The position numbers were made by a program, and so were the translations under genes. Shown in pieces: positions 1-6,456 of a stretch of 6,456 nt of DNA. Location: assembly GCA_937897245.1 (NCBI GenBank), contig CALCBO010000121.1, positions 1 through 6,456 on the forward strand. The letters are read 5' to 3'. Origin of the DNA: an uncultured Caryophanales bacterium (GTDB lineage: Bacteria; Bacillota_I; Bacilli_A; RF39; UBA660). Each line of letters starts with the position of its first letter. Positions within the stretch are counted from its first letter, which is position 1. The notes beneath the pieces were generated by a model, which searched no databases, was not told where the DNA came from, and saw nothing but the letters and a program-made list of their open reading frames with translations.

Positions 1-932
1 TGTAGATGAGTATCATATCCTCTTAATGTATAAGTTCCATTTTTTAAAGCATCATATTTGGCTTCACATACTGGATCATTATCACAATACTGTGATTTAA
101 GACTAGCCTTTAATTCATCACTAATTATAAACTCAACATAACTACTATCTACAATTCCATTTACTATTTTATGTTTTAAATAAAATGGTCTATCATTATT
201 ATTACTTATTAGTTTTAATTCATTCATCGCATCTACTGCACTAGTATACTGTGCAATATTATTTGGAATACTACTACCAATATAAATCGTTGAAGTATTT
301 GCTGTATAAACTATATCACCATATGGCTCTACTTCTTTTGCATTATCATCAGCTTGAACATAATTAACTTGAAAATTAAAATCTATACTTTGATCAACAT
401 TTGGTAAATCTGTACTTTCAATATCTTTTTTAAATTCTATTCTTACTTTATATGTTTCCCTCTCTCCTGCTTTTAAATAATCATATTTCTGTATAACTTG
501 TCTATCTAAATAAGTTACTTTATATGATAAATAACTAGGTAAAGACTCATTATTAATTTCAACTTCTTCATTATTTCCTATTTTAATAGTAGATAAAATT
601 GTATCTACCATTCCATCAACAGTACCATCATTTACAACATCTACAGTAAATTCATAGAAATCACCAGGATTAATTAAAGAAGCAGTATAAGTCACTTCTG
701 TAGTATCTGTTGGAGTAATAGTTGCAGCTTGATCTCCTGTCCCAATAGAAACACTTCCATTTGTTGGACTTACATTTTCAAAATGTATATCCCAAATAGA
801 GTTATTAAGTCTACTCATACCATTAATTCTAATACTACTATTCAATACAGCATAACCCAATGATAACACTAATAACAAAACAATTAGTATAATAGACATT
901 TTCTTTTTATTATTATTCCATTTCACAAACAT
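1..932 (-). CDS. Membrane-anchored, secreted beta-rich surface protein (3' end beyond window)
   Basis: About 310 codons are visible and the frame is still open at the left edge, so the C-terminus is missing. Residues 1-11 are short and basic (MFVKWNNNKKK). A hydrophobic segment follows at about 12-30, ending in L-G-Y-A-V-L, which acts as a signal anchor or uncleaved signal peptide. No lipobox is seen. The rest is rich in Ser, Thr, Asn and Val. The stretch W-D-I-H-F-E-N-V (47-54) and the segment around 86-108 (NPGDFYEFTVDVVNDGTVDG) resemble Ig-like/DUF11-type extracellular modules, in which an added 'N-D-G-T-V' strand is common. Near the visible end is a C-x5-C pair that could form a disulfide. 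The ATG at 932 was chosen because AGGA lies about 10 bases upstream and a strong promoter sits just beyond. The spacing is slightly long, and the in-frame GTG two codons later is an alternative. A cell-surface role, such as an adhesin or pilin-like subunit, is inferred from architecture only. I do not recognise a named family. Confidence 0.75.
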   Translation of the reverse strand, partial: MFVKWNNNKKKMSIILIVLLLVLSLGYAVLNSSIRINGMSRLNNSIWDIHFENVSPTNGSVSIGTGDQAATITPTDTTEVTYTASLINPGDFYEFTVDVVNDGTVDGMVDTILSTIKIGNNEEVEINNESLPSYLSYKVTYLDRQVIQKYDYLKAGERETYKVRIEFKKDIESTDLPNVDQSIDFNFQVNYVQADDNAKEVEPYGDIVYTANTSTIYIGSSIPNNIAQYTSAVDAMNELKLISNNNDRPFYLKHKIVNGIVDSSYVEFIISDELKASLKSQYCDNDPVCEAKYDALKNGTYTLRGYDTHL

Positions 933-958
933 AACACATCATTCCTATTATACTTTAT

Positions 959-987
959 ATTGTAGAAGAGAATATTTAATATGTCAA
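959..987 (-). promoter_or_regulatory. Sigma-A (sigma-70)-type promoter for the surface-protein gene
   Basis: On the minus strand a perfect -35 box TTGACA (987-982) is followed by a 17-base spacer and a -10 box TACAAT (964-959, five of six consensus positions). Transcription would start near 951-953, giving a leader of about 20 bases before the ATG at 932, with an AGGA ribosome-binding sequence in it. A second TATAAT occurs at 952-947, but its nearest TTGACA is 29 bases away, so it is less likely to be the working -10. The promoter lies wholly in the gap after the 154-residue gene, which suggests the surface-protein gene is an independent transcription unit. No repressor operator can be identified. 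Confidence 0.7.
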
Positions 988-1001
988 ATATATTTAACTA
1001 T

Positions 1002-1466
1002 CTATTTTTTATTTCCTTCAAAAATAATAGCTTCATAGATTAAATCTACTAAATGATTACTAGGCTCTAATTTGTATTTATCCATAATCTTAGTAAAAAC
1101 ATCTAAACTATATTCCATATTTAAATAAGGATATACCAACTCTTTAGAATTATCTAAATCCTTTAAATAATCCAATGTATAACTATCTTCTATTATTAAT
1201 AAAGGTAAATCTTTTACCCAATGTCTAAACTTTTCTAATATAAAATAAATATTATCAATATAAGTAAATTGTTCTTTATCATATGATATCATTCTCAAAA
1301 TATCTTCGTTATCTATTAAATTAGCTTTTAATCTATAATCAAATCTATCTAATAACTTAATACCATCCAATTTTAAAGCACTAATTTGGGCTATTGTTCC
1401 CTTTTCACTATCACTATGTGTTGGTATAACTTCTACAATAATATATTTATCTTTTAATAAATCCAT
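1002..1466 (-). CDS. Small protein with a degenerate DnaQ-like (DEDDh exonuclease) fold, probably not catalytic
   Basis: A 154-residue soluble protein with no signal peptide or membrane segment. Its layout follows the RNase H-like DEDDh exonuclease family (DnaQ epsilon, RNase T, PolC exonuclease). The first strand and Exo I region is K-Y-I-I-V-E-V-I-P-T (7-16), followed by I-A-Q-I-S-A-L-K-L-D-G (25-35) and D-R-F (40-42). The Exo II-like segment is P-L-L-I-I-E-D-S-Y-T-L-D-Y-L (88-101). The C-terminal Exo III-like helix is S-N-H-L-V-D-L-I-Y-E-A (136-146). By hand alignment the metal-binding residues are mostly lost: Asp to Glu12, Glu to Ile14, Asp to Thr97 and His to Ser136, with only Asp141 kept. 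An active nuclease is therefore unlikely, and a binding or scaffold role is only a guess. The length is slightly short for a DnaQ domain (about 160-180). The ATG at 1466 is supported by a strong Shine-Dalgarno, AGAGGTGA, about five bases upstream. It lies 42 bases after the glucan-synthase-like gene and is probably co-transcribed with it. The family assignment is moderate and the existence of the gene is near certain. Confidence 0.8.
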   Translation of the reverse strand: MDLLKDKYIIVEVIPTHSDSEKGTIAQISALKLDGIKLLDRFDYRLKANLIDNEDILRMISYDKEQFTYIDNIYFILEKFRHWVKDLPLLIIEDSYTLDYLKDLDNSKELVYPYLNMEYSLDVFTKIMDKYKLEPSNHLVDLIYEAIIFEGNKK

Positions 1467-1488
1467 TTATTCACCTCTTCCATAACAC

Positions 1489-1514
1489 AAATAGAGAAGA
1501 AATCTTCTCTATTT
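1489..1514 (-). terminator. Perfect 12-base inverted repeat at the gene junction, possible weak terminator or mRNA-processing hairpin
   Basis: AAATAGAGAAGA (1489-1500 on the plus strand) and TCTTCTCTATTT (1503-1514) are exact reverse complements separated by two bases. In RNA they can form an 11-pair stem with a four-base loop. On the transcribed minus strand the 5' arm begins with the last codon and TAG stop of the glucan-synthase-like gene, and the 3' arm ends UAUUU. The stem holds only a few G-C pairs and no long U-tract follows, so intrinsic termination would be inefficient. It could instead stabilise the upstream mRNA or tune expression of the next gene, whose Shine-Dalgarno begins about ten bases further on. 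The near-perfect symmetry means the same hairpin would form in either orientation. Confidence 0.45.
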
Positions 1515-4500
1515 ATGAGTATATACTTCTACTTTATGTGTCTTTCCATCATCACTTAAATCTAAATTCATTGAAATTAATTCTTTACCATCTAATTTTA
1601 TTAAACGTTTATCACTCTTTATAACTTCAATCTCATAAGTAGTATCTAAATAATGATAAACTGCTTTAAAACCATCCCAAGCAATAGGCATTCTAGGATC
1701 TATTTTTAGTTTATTACCTCTCTTTTTTAATCCTAAAATTTCTTCTATTCCAACTCGATAAAACCATCCAGCTGAACCTGTATACCATGTCCAACCACCT
1801 CTTCCTGGAAAACTAGTAGAAGAATAAATATCTGCCACAATAACATAAGGCTCTACTTGATAAATCTTAGTATCATATGATTTTTTAGTTCTATTAACAG
1901 GATTTATCATTTGATAATATCGATAAGCTCTATCATGATATCCTGCTTTTATTAAAGCCATTAAATACCAAGATACAGAATGTGTATATTGTCCACCATT
2001 TTCTCTAATACCCTGTGGATAATTCATAATATAACCAGGATTATTTAATGATTTTGAAAAAGCTGGGGTAAGTAGTTTAATAATTTTATTCTTATTATCA
2101 ACCAATTGTTCTTCAACAGAAGTAATAACTTGTTCTGCTCTATCTTTTGGTGCTACTTCACTTAGAATAGAAAAACTTTGTGATATTAAATCAATCTTAC
2201 ATTCACTATTTTCATTACTTCCTAAAGTATCTCCATTGTCAAAATAAGCCCTCAAATAATAACTACCATCCCAAGTATTTTTATTTAAATTAAGTTTTAG
2301 TTTTTCATTAAATTCATCATACTTAGTAGAGTCAAATTTCTTATCATGTTGTTTTATTACTTTCATAAAAGAATCAATTGTATTATATAAGAAGAATCCT
2401 AACCAAACACTTTCACCTTTTCCTTTTATACCTACTCTATTCATTCCGTCATTCCAATCTCCACCACCCATCAATGGAATCTTATGACGTCCCATATTAT
2501 TCATTGATAATTCTAGAGATTTTAAACAGTGTTGAAGTAGACTTTCTTTATCTTCAGAATAATTAAACACTAATCCTTTTTCGGCTTCATAATTACTTAA
2601 TTCTTCACCCATTACATAAGGAATTTCTTCCTTCAAGATATCATAATCTCCAGTTACTTCTATATAATGAGTAGTTGCATATACTAACCATAAGAAATCA
2701 TCTTTATATTTACTACGCAATCCAAAATGATTCATCTCATGCCACCAATGTAAAACATCACCTTCCACAAACTGATGAGCAGCATTTATTAATATTTGAC
2801 GTCTAGTCTGCTTTGGATTTACCAATACTATATTCATGGCATCTTGTAATTGATCACGATAACCAAAAGCTCCACTTACTTGATAGAAACCAGCTCTTGC
2901 ATATATTCTTGAAGATATAGTTTGATATAAATACCAACCATTAACCATATAATCAAAACTCTTATCAGGAGTACTAACCTGTACTACTCCTAAAGTCTCT
3001 TTCCAATAATCTTTTACCTTCTTTAATTCTTTCCTACAATTAGAAATATTAGTATAATCATGAATTAATTTTAAATTTTCACTATCACTTAAACTACATC
3101 CCATTACAAATACTAGAGTTTTTTCTTCATCCTTTTCCAACTGAACATTAACTTCAATACTCTTCTTAAGCATCTTTCGACATTCAGCATATTTAATTTT
3201 TTCAGAAGAAGACATAAAGACATTAACATCACCATAATTTATACTATAAACATTACGCATTTTTAAATAATTATCTTGTCCCATAAACTCTGTCAATATA
3301 TGCCTAGTAGTTTTTTCTTCAAAATTTCCAAAAGTTGGATTAATCCAAAATTCAATATTAACATCTGCCAATTCATCTTTTTTATTTGTAATATTCATAT
3401 AATAAATTTTTACATTCTTATCAGCAGCTACATACTCTGTAATTTCATGCTTAAATTCTTCAGTTTCACTCTCTAAAATACTATAACCAAATCCATGTGT
3501 ACATTTCTCAGGATCAAATAATTTACCATTAAATTTGAATCCTTCGCTCTTATCATTAACTACAGTTTCATTAGTCCAAGCAGAAATCTTATATTCTCCA
3601 GAATTATAAGCATATGTATAACCACAACCATTATTAGTAATTATAGTTCCAAAATTTTTATTCGCAATTACATTACACCATGGCATTGGAGTATTCTTAT
3701 TATATATAACATATTCTCTACCGTTATTTTTAAATCCTCCGAATCCATTATCAAATACTAATTTATCTTTATTTTCCATAGCTATATTTTTTTCATAAGG
3801 ATAAGTAGGATAATCATTAACTGTATTATTCTCTTGTAGTAACTCTACTGCTTCCTTTAAAGTAATATGATTTTCTATTATAAAATGTAATCTAGGAACA
3901 ATATTTAATAAGCTTCTATCTTCACTAGTAATATTATCCTTATCAATAACTGTAACACTACCAGGTGTATGATAAAAACTATTCAATGTATAAATACGAT
4001 ATAATTCATCATCAATTTCTTTCTTTATTACTTTAGCATATTGTCCACTCTCATTATTAACAATAAGCAAATCTACAAAAATTGACTTATTCTTATAGTA
4101 TTCAAATGCTTTTAATATTTCATGAACAAATCCCATATCGCTAATATCATTAATTTCTACTAAAATAATCGGTCTATCTCCACTAACTCCAAATTTCCAA
4201 AGTCCTGTCTGTCCCAATGCATTTTTTCTTAAATCATCCATTCTTTCTTCACTAACAGATAACTTTGTAGTTTGATATAAATAATTCAACATAATATTAT
4301 AGGTACGCATATTTTCCCCAGATATATTCATATTCTTAGTATTAATTACATTCATTAGTGTTGATATCCTAAAGGCTTTTTCTAACTCATAATTTGTATC
4401 ATAGGCATCTAAAATAGCATTTATTTGTTCTCTACTTCTACCAAATCCTACTAACAAATACACTGATACTGAACCATTAGCTGGTACCACAATCCTATTT

Positions 4501-4586
4501 CTAAGAGATAAAACTGGATCTAAATTATCACCTGCATAATTAGTTAATTCTCCTTCTAAAGCATCAGCTTGATTTAAGAAGTTACC
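1509..4586 (-). CDS. Cyclic beta-1,2-glucan synthase (NdvB/Cgs)-like protein, C-terminal GH94 phosphorylase part, downstream of frameshift
   Basis: This is the second reading-frame segment of the large glucan gene, beginning at GGT (4586) just after the frameshift. The first conventional start codon in this frame is a GTG at 4490. It lacks a well-spaced ribosome-binding site, and the 32 codons before it already match the family (D-A-L-E-G-E-L, then L-D-P-V-L-S-L-R), so 4490 is not a real start.

Numbering from 4490, residues about 92-220 are the linker region with G-Q-T-G-L-W-K-F-G-V-S-G-D. About 243-480 is the GH94 beta-sandwich (PF06165-type; F-D-N-G-F-G-G-F, W-C-N-V-I-A-N, H-G-F-G-Y-S). 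About 505-930 is the (alpha/alpha)6 barrel: S-G-A-F-G-Y-R-D-Q-L-Q-D (Arg545), E-G-D-V-L-H-W-W-H (about 577-584), G-G-G-D-W-N-D-G-M with the expected general acid Asp678, G-G-Q-Y-T-H (His837) and W-Y-T-G-S-A-G-W (Thr904), the last two matching phosphate-binding positions of GH94.

In this family the domain phosphorolyses or synthesises beta-1,2-glucan on the cytoplasmic side and limits chain length. All key motifs are intact, so the lesion upstream looks recent. Databases may call it a GH36-type glycosyl hydrolase domain protein. Confidence 0.9.
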   Translation of the reverse strand, partial: GNFLNQADALEGELTNYAGDNLDPVLSLRNRIVVPANGSVSVYLLVGFGRSREQINAILDAYDTNYELEKAFRISTLMNVINTKNMNISGENMRTYNIMLNYLYQTTKLSVSEERMDDLRKNALGQTGLWKFGVSGDRPIILVEINDISDMGFVHEILKAFEYYKNKSIFVDLLIVNNESGQYAKVIKKEIDDELYRIYTLNSFYHTPGSVTVIDKDNITSEDRSLLNIVPRLHFIIENHITLKEAVELLQENNTVNDYPTYPYEKNIAMENKDKLVFDNGFGGFKNNGREYVIYNKNTPMPWCNVIANKNFGTIITNNGCGYTYAYNSGEYKISAWTNETVVNDKSEGFKFNGKLFDPEKCTHGFGYSILESETEEFKHEITEYVAADKNVKIYYMNITNKKDELADVNIEFWINPTFGNFEEKTTRHILTEFMGQDNYLKMRNVYSINYGDVNVFMSSSEKIKYAECRKMLKKSIEVNVQLEKDEEKTLVFVMGCSLSDSENLKLIHDYTNISNCRKELKKVKDYWKETLGVVQVSTPDKSFDYMVNGWYLYQTISSRIYARAGFYQVSGAFGYRDQLQDAMNIVLVNPKQTRRQILINAAHQFVEGDVLHWWHEMNHFGLRSKYKDDFLWLVYATTHYIEVTGDYDILKEEIPYVMGEELSNYEAEKGLVFNYSEDKESLLQHCLKSLELSMNNMGRHKIPLMGGGDWNDGMNRVGIKGKGESVWLGFFLYNTIDSFMKVIKQHDKKFDSTKYDEFNEKLKLNLNKNTWDGSYYLRAYFDNGDTLGSNENSECKIDLISQSFSILSEVAPKDRAEQVITSVEEQLVDNKNKIIKLLTPAFSKSLNNPGYIMNYPQGIRENGGQYTHSVSWYLMALIKAGYHDRAYRYYQMINPVNRTKKSYDTKIYQVEPYVIVADIYSSTSFPGRGGWTWYTGSAGWFYRVGIEEILGLKKRGNKLKIDPRMPIAWDGFKAVYHYLDTTYEIEVIKSDKRLIKLDGKELISMNLDLSDDGKTHKVEVYTHK

Positions 4587-6456
4587 TCACCTATAAATTT
4601 TGCTCTTTCAGTTTCATATGAATATTTAGTAAGAGGATTATCCATAATTAATCTAGTAACCATATAACTATTAATATTAGAATCTCCTCTATTCTTTCTT
4701 TTCGCAATTAAACTATTAGTCTTTCCATCAAACTCTGTTGAAGCAAACATATTATTAAAGACTCTATGACTGACATCATCCATATTTTCAGAAAGAATCG
4801 GTTCTGTATAACTAGTTAATTCTAACTCTTTATCAACTTCATCTTCATTTTTAAAAGTTACTTTTCTAATCTCAGCATGATGATTTCGACACACAACAAT
4901 CTCAGTCTTAGTAGAAATCTTATCATCTCGTCTTAAAAACTTAATCTTATCAGAAGCAAAAATAACCTCATATTTATCTGGTCTAACATTCATTGGAGCA
5001 TAAGTATTACTCCAAATATTATTAGAATTAACATCTTTCATAAACAAGAATATTCCATATTCCAACTCAGTTACTTTACGATAACGATTTAATTGTTGTG
5101 TTCTATATCTTGAAAAACTATTACCTCTATCATTCATTATTAATGAATATTTTTTATTAGATAAAACTGACATTTCTGGTAAATAAGAAATATAATCAAA
5201 AGATCTTATATCATTTTCAATACTCTCTTTTTTATAATCATATTTCTTATATCTAGCCATTTTCATATCAATACTAGTCTTTATTTGAACTTTTTCTTTT
5301 AACAACAACTCAAAAGTTCTAATATGAACATTCTGATGGAAATAATCCTTTATAACTCCTTGCTTCAAATAATTAGTTATTCCTAATAAACTCATACCTT
5401 GATGATGAGCAAAATAAGATGGAACTACCCCCATATTATCATAATCAAATGATTCATATAAACCATATATTGAATACATTTCTAAATCTTTAAACTTCAA
5501 AATATTTTCATATACATCTTCAGGATACAATTCTAAAATCATCAATGAAGAGTATGGTGAAAGTACTATTCTATTATCTTTATCTTCTTTAGCTTTCAGA
5601 TAAGGTGTTGAAAAAGCACTATACTTATAGTTTAATGAATTATCTAATTCATTATAAGCTGACTCTGATATTCCCCAAGGTAAATGTCTAGATACTTTAT
5701 GAATATAATCTTTTTGACAAAAATAAGCAAAATGATATGATTCATCCAACAATGTATTTGGATAATTCTTCATAAATAATAATGGCATATAATATTCAAA
5801 AGCAGTTCCTGACCATGATATTAATCCTTTCCTACCTTTATATGCTGTCAAAGATTTATCTAAACAAAACCAATGCTTACTAGGAATATCACCTAAACAA
5901 ATAGCTACATAACTAGTAAGTCTAGACTCACTTGCAAATTTATTATAATTATAAGTTGATAATTTACCCTCATCTTCATCGTAACCAATACTAAATACAT
6001 TTTTCTTAATATACAATTTTTTAAAGTTAGTATTTCTAAGTAATTTATCACATAATTTTACTAATTTTTCTTCTTCTTTATTAACTAAAAATTCTCTAAC
6101 TACTATCAAACATGCAATCAAATTACCTGAATCAACTGTAGATACAAAATTAGGTTTCATTACTTTTTTAGTTCTAATATCATACCAGTTATATAGATGT
6201 CCATTCCACTTCTCTAAAGAATCTATAGATTTTAATATTTCTCTTAAAAGCATAATAGCTTTTTCTTGATCAATAAAATCCAACTCATATGCACAAACAA
6301 CACTAACTAAAGAATAACCAATAGCTGTAGGTGAAGTTCTCATATCTAGTTTTTCTTCTCTATTTTCTTGATAATTATCTGGTATTAAATAATGATACTC
6401 ATCAACTAAATTATCTTCAAAATATTTCCAAGTACGATATAGTTTATATCTGTACC
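4574..6456 (-). CDS. Cyclic beta-1,2-glucan synthase (NdvB/Cgs)-like protein, glycoamylase-like domain part, upstream of frameshift (5' partial)
   Basis: The frame is open to the right edge. The ATG at 6343 is internal, because the 37 codons before it (Y-R-T-W-K-Y-F-E-D, then L-I-P-D-N-Y-Q-E) match the family segment that precedes H/M-R-T-S-P-T. The true start, and the GT84 glycosyltransferase with membrane segments typical of this roughly 2,800-residue family, would be off-window.

Numbering from 6343, T-S-P-T-A-I-G (3-9), H-L-Y-N-W-Y-D (49-55) and S-T-V-D-S-G-N (68-74) open the domain. A-S-E-S-R-L (137-142), S-W-S-G-T-A-F-E-Y (176-184), P-W-G-I-S-E-S-A-Y-N (222-231) and A-H-H-Q-G-M-S-L-L (312-320) are hallmarks of the glycoamylase-like PF10091 domain. 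In cyclic glucan synthases this domain is assigned to GH189 and performs the cyclising transglycosylation of beta-1,2-glucan. Glu183 and Glu227 are conserved-looking acidic residues, but I cannot assign the catalytic ones. From about 385 (S-V-L-S-N-K-K-Y-S-L-I-M) a first GH94-type beta-sandwich begins and runs to F-I-G-E at 583-586.

The frame then reads V-T-S and stops at TAA (4576-4574), while the homologous protein continues in the neighbouring frame. Confidence 0.9.
   Translation of the reverse strand, partial: YRYKLYRTWKYFEDNLVDEYHYLIPDNYQENREEKLDMRTSPTAIGYSLVSVVCAYELDFIDQEKAIMLLREILKSIDSLEKWNGHLYNWYDIRTKKVMKPNFVSTVDSGNLIACLIVVREFLVNKEEEKLVKLCDKLLRNTNFKKLYIKKNVFSIGYDEDEGKLSTYNYNKFASESRLTSYVAICLGDIPSKHWFCLDKSLTAYKGRKGLISWSGTAFEYYMPLLFMKNYPNTLLDESYHFAYFCQKDYIHKVSRHLPWGISESAYNELDNSLNYKYSAFSTPYLKAKEDKDNRIVLSPYSSLMILELYPEDVYENILKFKDLEMYSIYGLYESFDYDNMGVVPSYFAHHQGMSLLGITNYLKQGVIKDYFHQNVHIRTFELLLKEKVQIKTSIDMKMARYKKYDYKKESIENDIRSFDYISYLPEMSVLSNKKYSLIMNDRGNSFSRYRTQQLNRYRKVTELEYGIFLFMKDVNSNNIWSNTYAPMNVRPDKYEVIFASDKIKFLRRDDKISTKTEIVVCRNHHAEIRKVTFKNEDEVDKELELTSYTEPILSENMDDVSHRVFNNMFASTEFDGKTNSLIAKRKNRGDSNINSYMVTRLIMDNPLTKYSYETERAKFIGEVTS
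4577..4589 (-). other. Frameshift site splitting the glucan-synthase-like gene
   Basis: The upstream frame reads ...A-K-F-I-G-E then V-T-S-stop. The frame one base back reads G-N-F-L-N-Q-A-D-A-L-E-G-E-L and continues for over 1,000 codons. Joining at GAG (4588-4586) and GGT (4586-4584) gives F-I-G-E-G-N-F-L with no gap against the family pattern F-[IL]-G-R-G. The window for the shift is narrow: the downstream frame has a TGA at 4589-4587 and the upstream frame stops at 4576-4574. Restoring a single A (GGT-AGA-GGT-AAC) would give the canonical F-I-G-R-G-N. Restoring one G to the GG run would give F-I-G-E-G-N. A one-base deletion, real or a sequencing or assembly error, explains this fully. Confidence 0.9.

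Noticed and set aside
972..997. Direct repeat ATATTTAA flanking the -35 box (972-979 and 990-997) as a possible operator
   Set aside because: An eight-base A/T-only repeat is expected by chance in sequence this AT-rich, and no dyad symmetry supports a regulator site.
2378..2566. Open frame of 62 codons on the plus strand
   Set aside because: It lies antisense within the GH94 catalytic region, has a low-complexity His/Leu/Tyr-rich translation and resembles no known family. It is a shadow of the real gene.
3276..3476. Open frame of 66 codons on the plus strand with hydrophobic stretches
   Set aside because: It is antisense to the conserved GH94 beta-sandwich. The Phe/Ile-rich translation is what the reverse complement of AT-rich coding sequence yields.
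4488..4490. GTG at 4490 as a genuine start of a separate GH94 phosphorylase
   Set aside because: No properly spaced Shine-Dalgarno precedes it, and the upstream codons in the same frame already encode conserved family residues (L-D-P-V-L-S-L-R).
4574..4592. Programmed -1 ribosomal frameshifting in the glucan-synthase-like gene
   Set aside because: The shift must occur between the TGA at 4589-4587 in one frame and the TAA at 4576-4574 in the other. No X-XXY-YYZ slippery heptamer or clear downstream pseudoknot is visible there, and one missing base restores the family motif.
1..6456. Mycoplasma-type code with TGA read as tryptophan
   Set aside because: Tryptophan positions in conserved motifs (D-W-N-D, H-W-W-H, W-T-W-Y-T-G) are all TGG, and no in-frame TGA is needed to extend any gene.

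Overview
The window comes from a very AT-rich, low-GC bacterium. All recognisable genes lie on the minus strand and coding density is high. Ribosome-binding sites are Firmicute-like and TGG is the tryptophan codon throughout, so the standard code fits better than a mycoplasma code. The small lysine-rich leader and 'GYA' membrane anchor of the left-hand protein, together with the base composition, suggest an uncultured, probably gut-associated, member of the Bacilli or Clostridia. That placement is an inference from style, not from a marker gene.

Reading in the direction of transcription (right to left), about three quarters of the window (6456 to 1509) is the C-terminal part of one giant protein of the cyclic beta-1,2-glucan synthase (NdvB/Cgs) family. 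It holds a glycoamylase-like (PF10091/GH189-type) domain and then a complete GH94 phosphorylase module with its DWND catalytic motif. The N-terminal part, where this family carries its membrane-bound GT84 glycosyltransferase, would lie beyond the right edge. The gene is split by a one-base frameshift near 4585-4589. Both halves are otherwise intact and join without loss of a residue in the conserved F-I-G-R-G stretch, so this is one gene with a recent lesion or a sequence error, not two genes.

A 42-base gap, mostly filled by a perfect inverted repeat that overlaps the stop codon, separates it from a 154-residue protein (1466 to 1002) with its own good Shine-Dalgarno. That protein looks like a DnaQ-type (DEDDh) exonuclease fold that has lost four of its five metal-binding/catalytic residues. 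A clear sigma-A-type promoter (987 to 959) then drives a separate gene running off the left edge (932 to 1), which encodes a membrane-anchored, beta-rich surface protein.

The first two genes are probably co-transcribed, and the surface-protein gene has its own promoter. No RNA genes, CRISPR array, transposon or attachment site was found, and no stretch over 300 bases lacks a gene. Nothing here amounts to a demonstrated new system. The points most worth a second look are the frameshift, the degenerate exonuclease-like protein next to the glucan gene, and a cyclic-glucan-synthase-type protein in a low-GC, probably Gram-positive-related organism.
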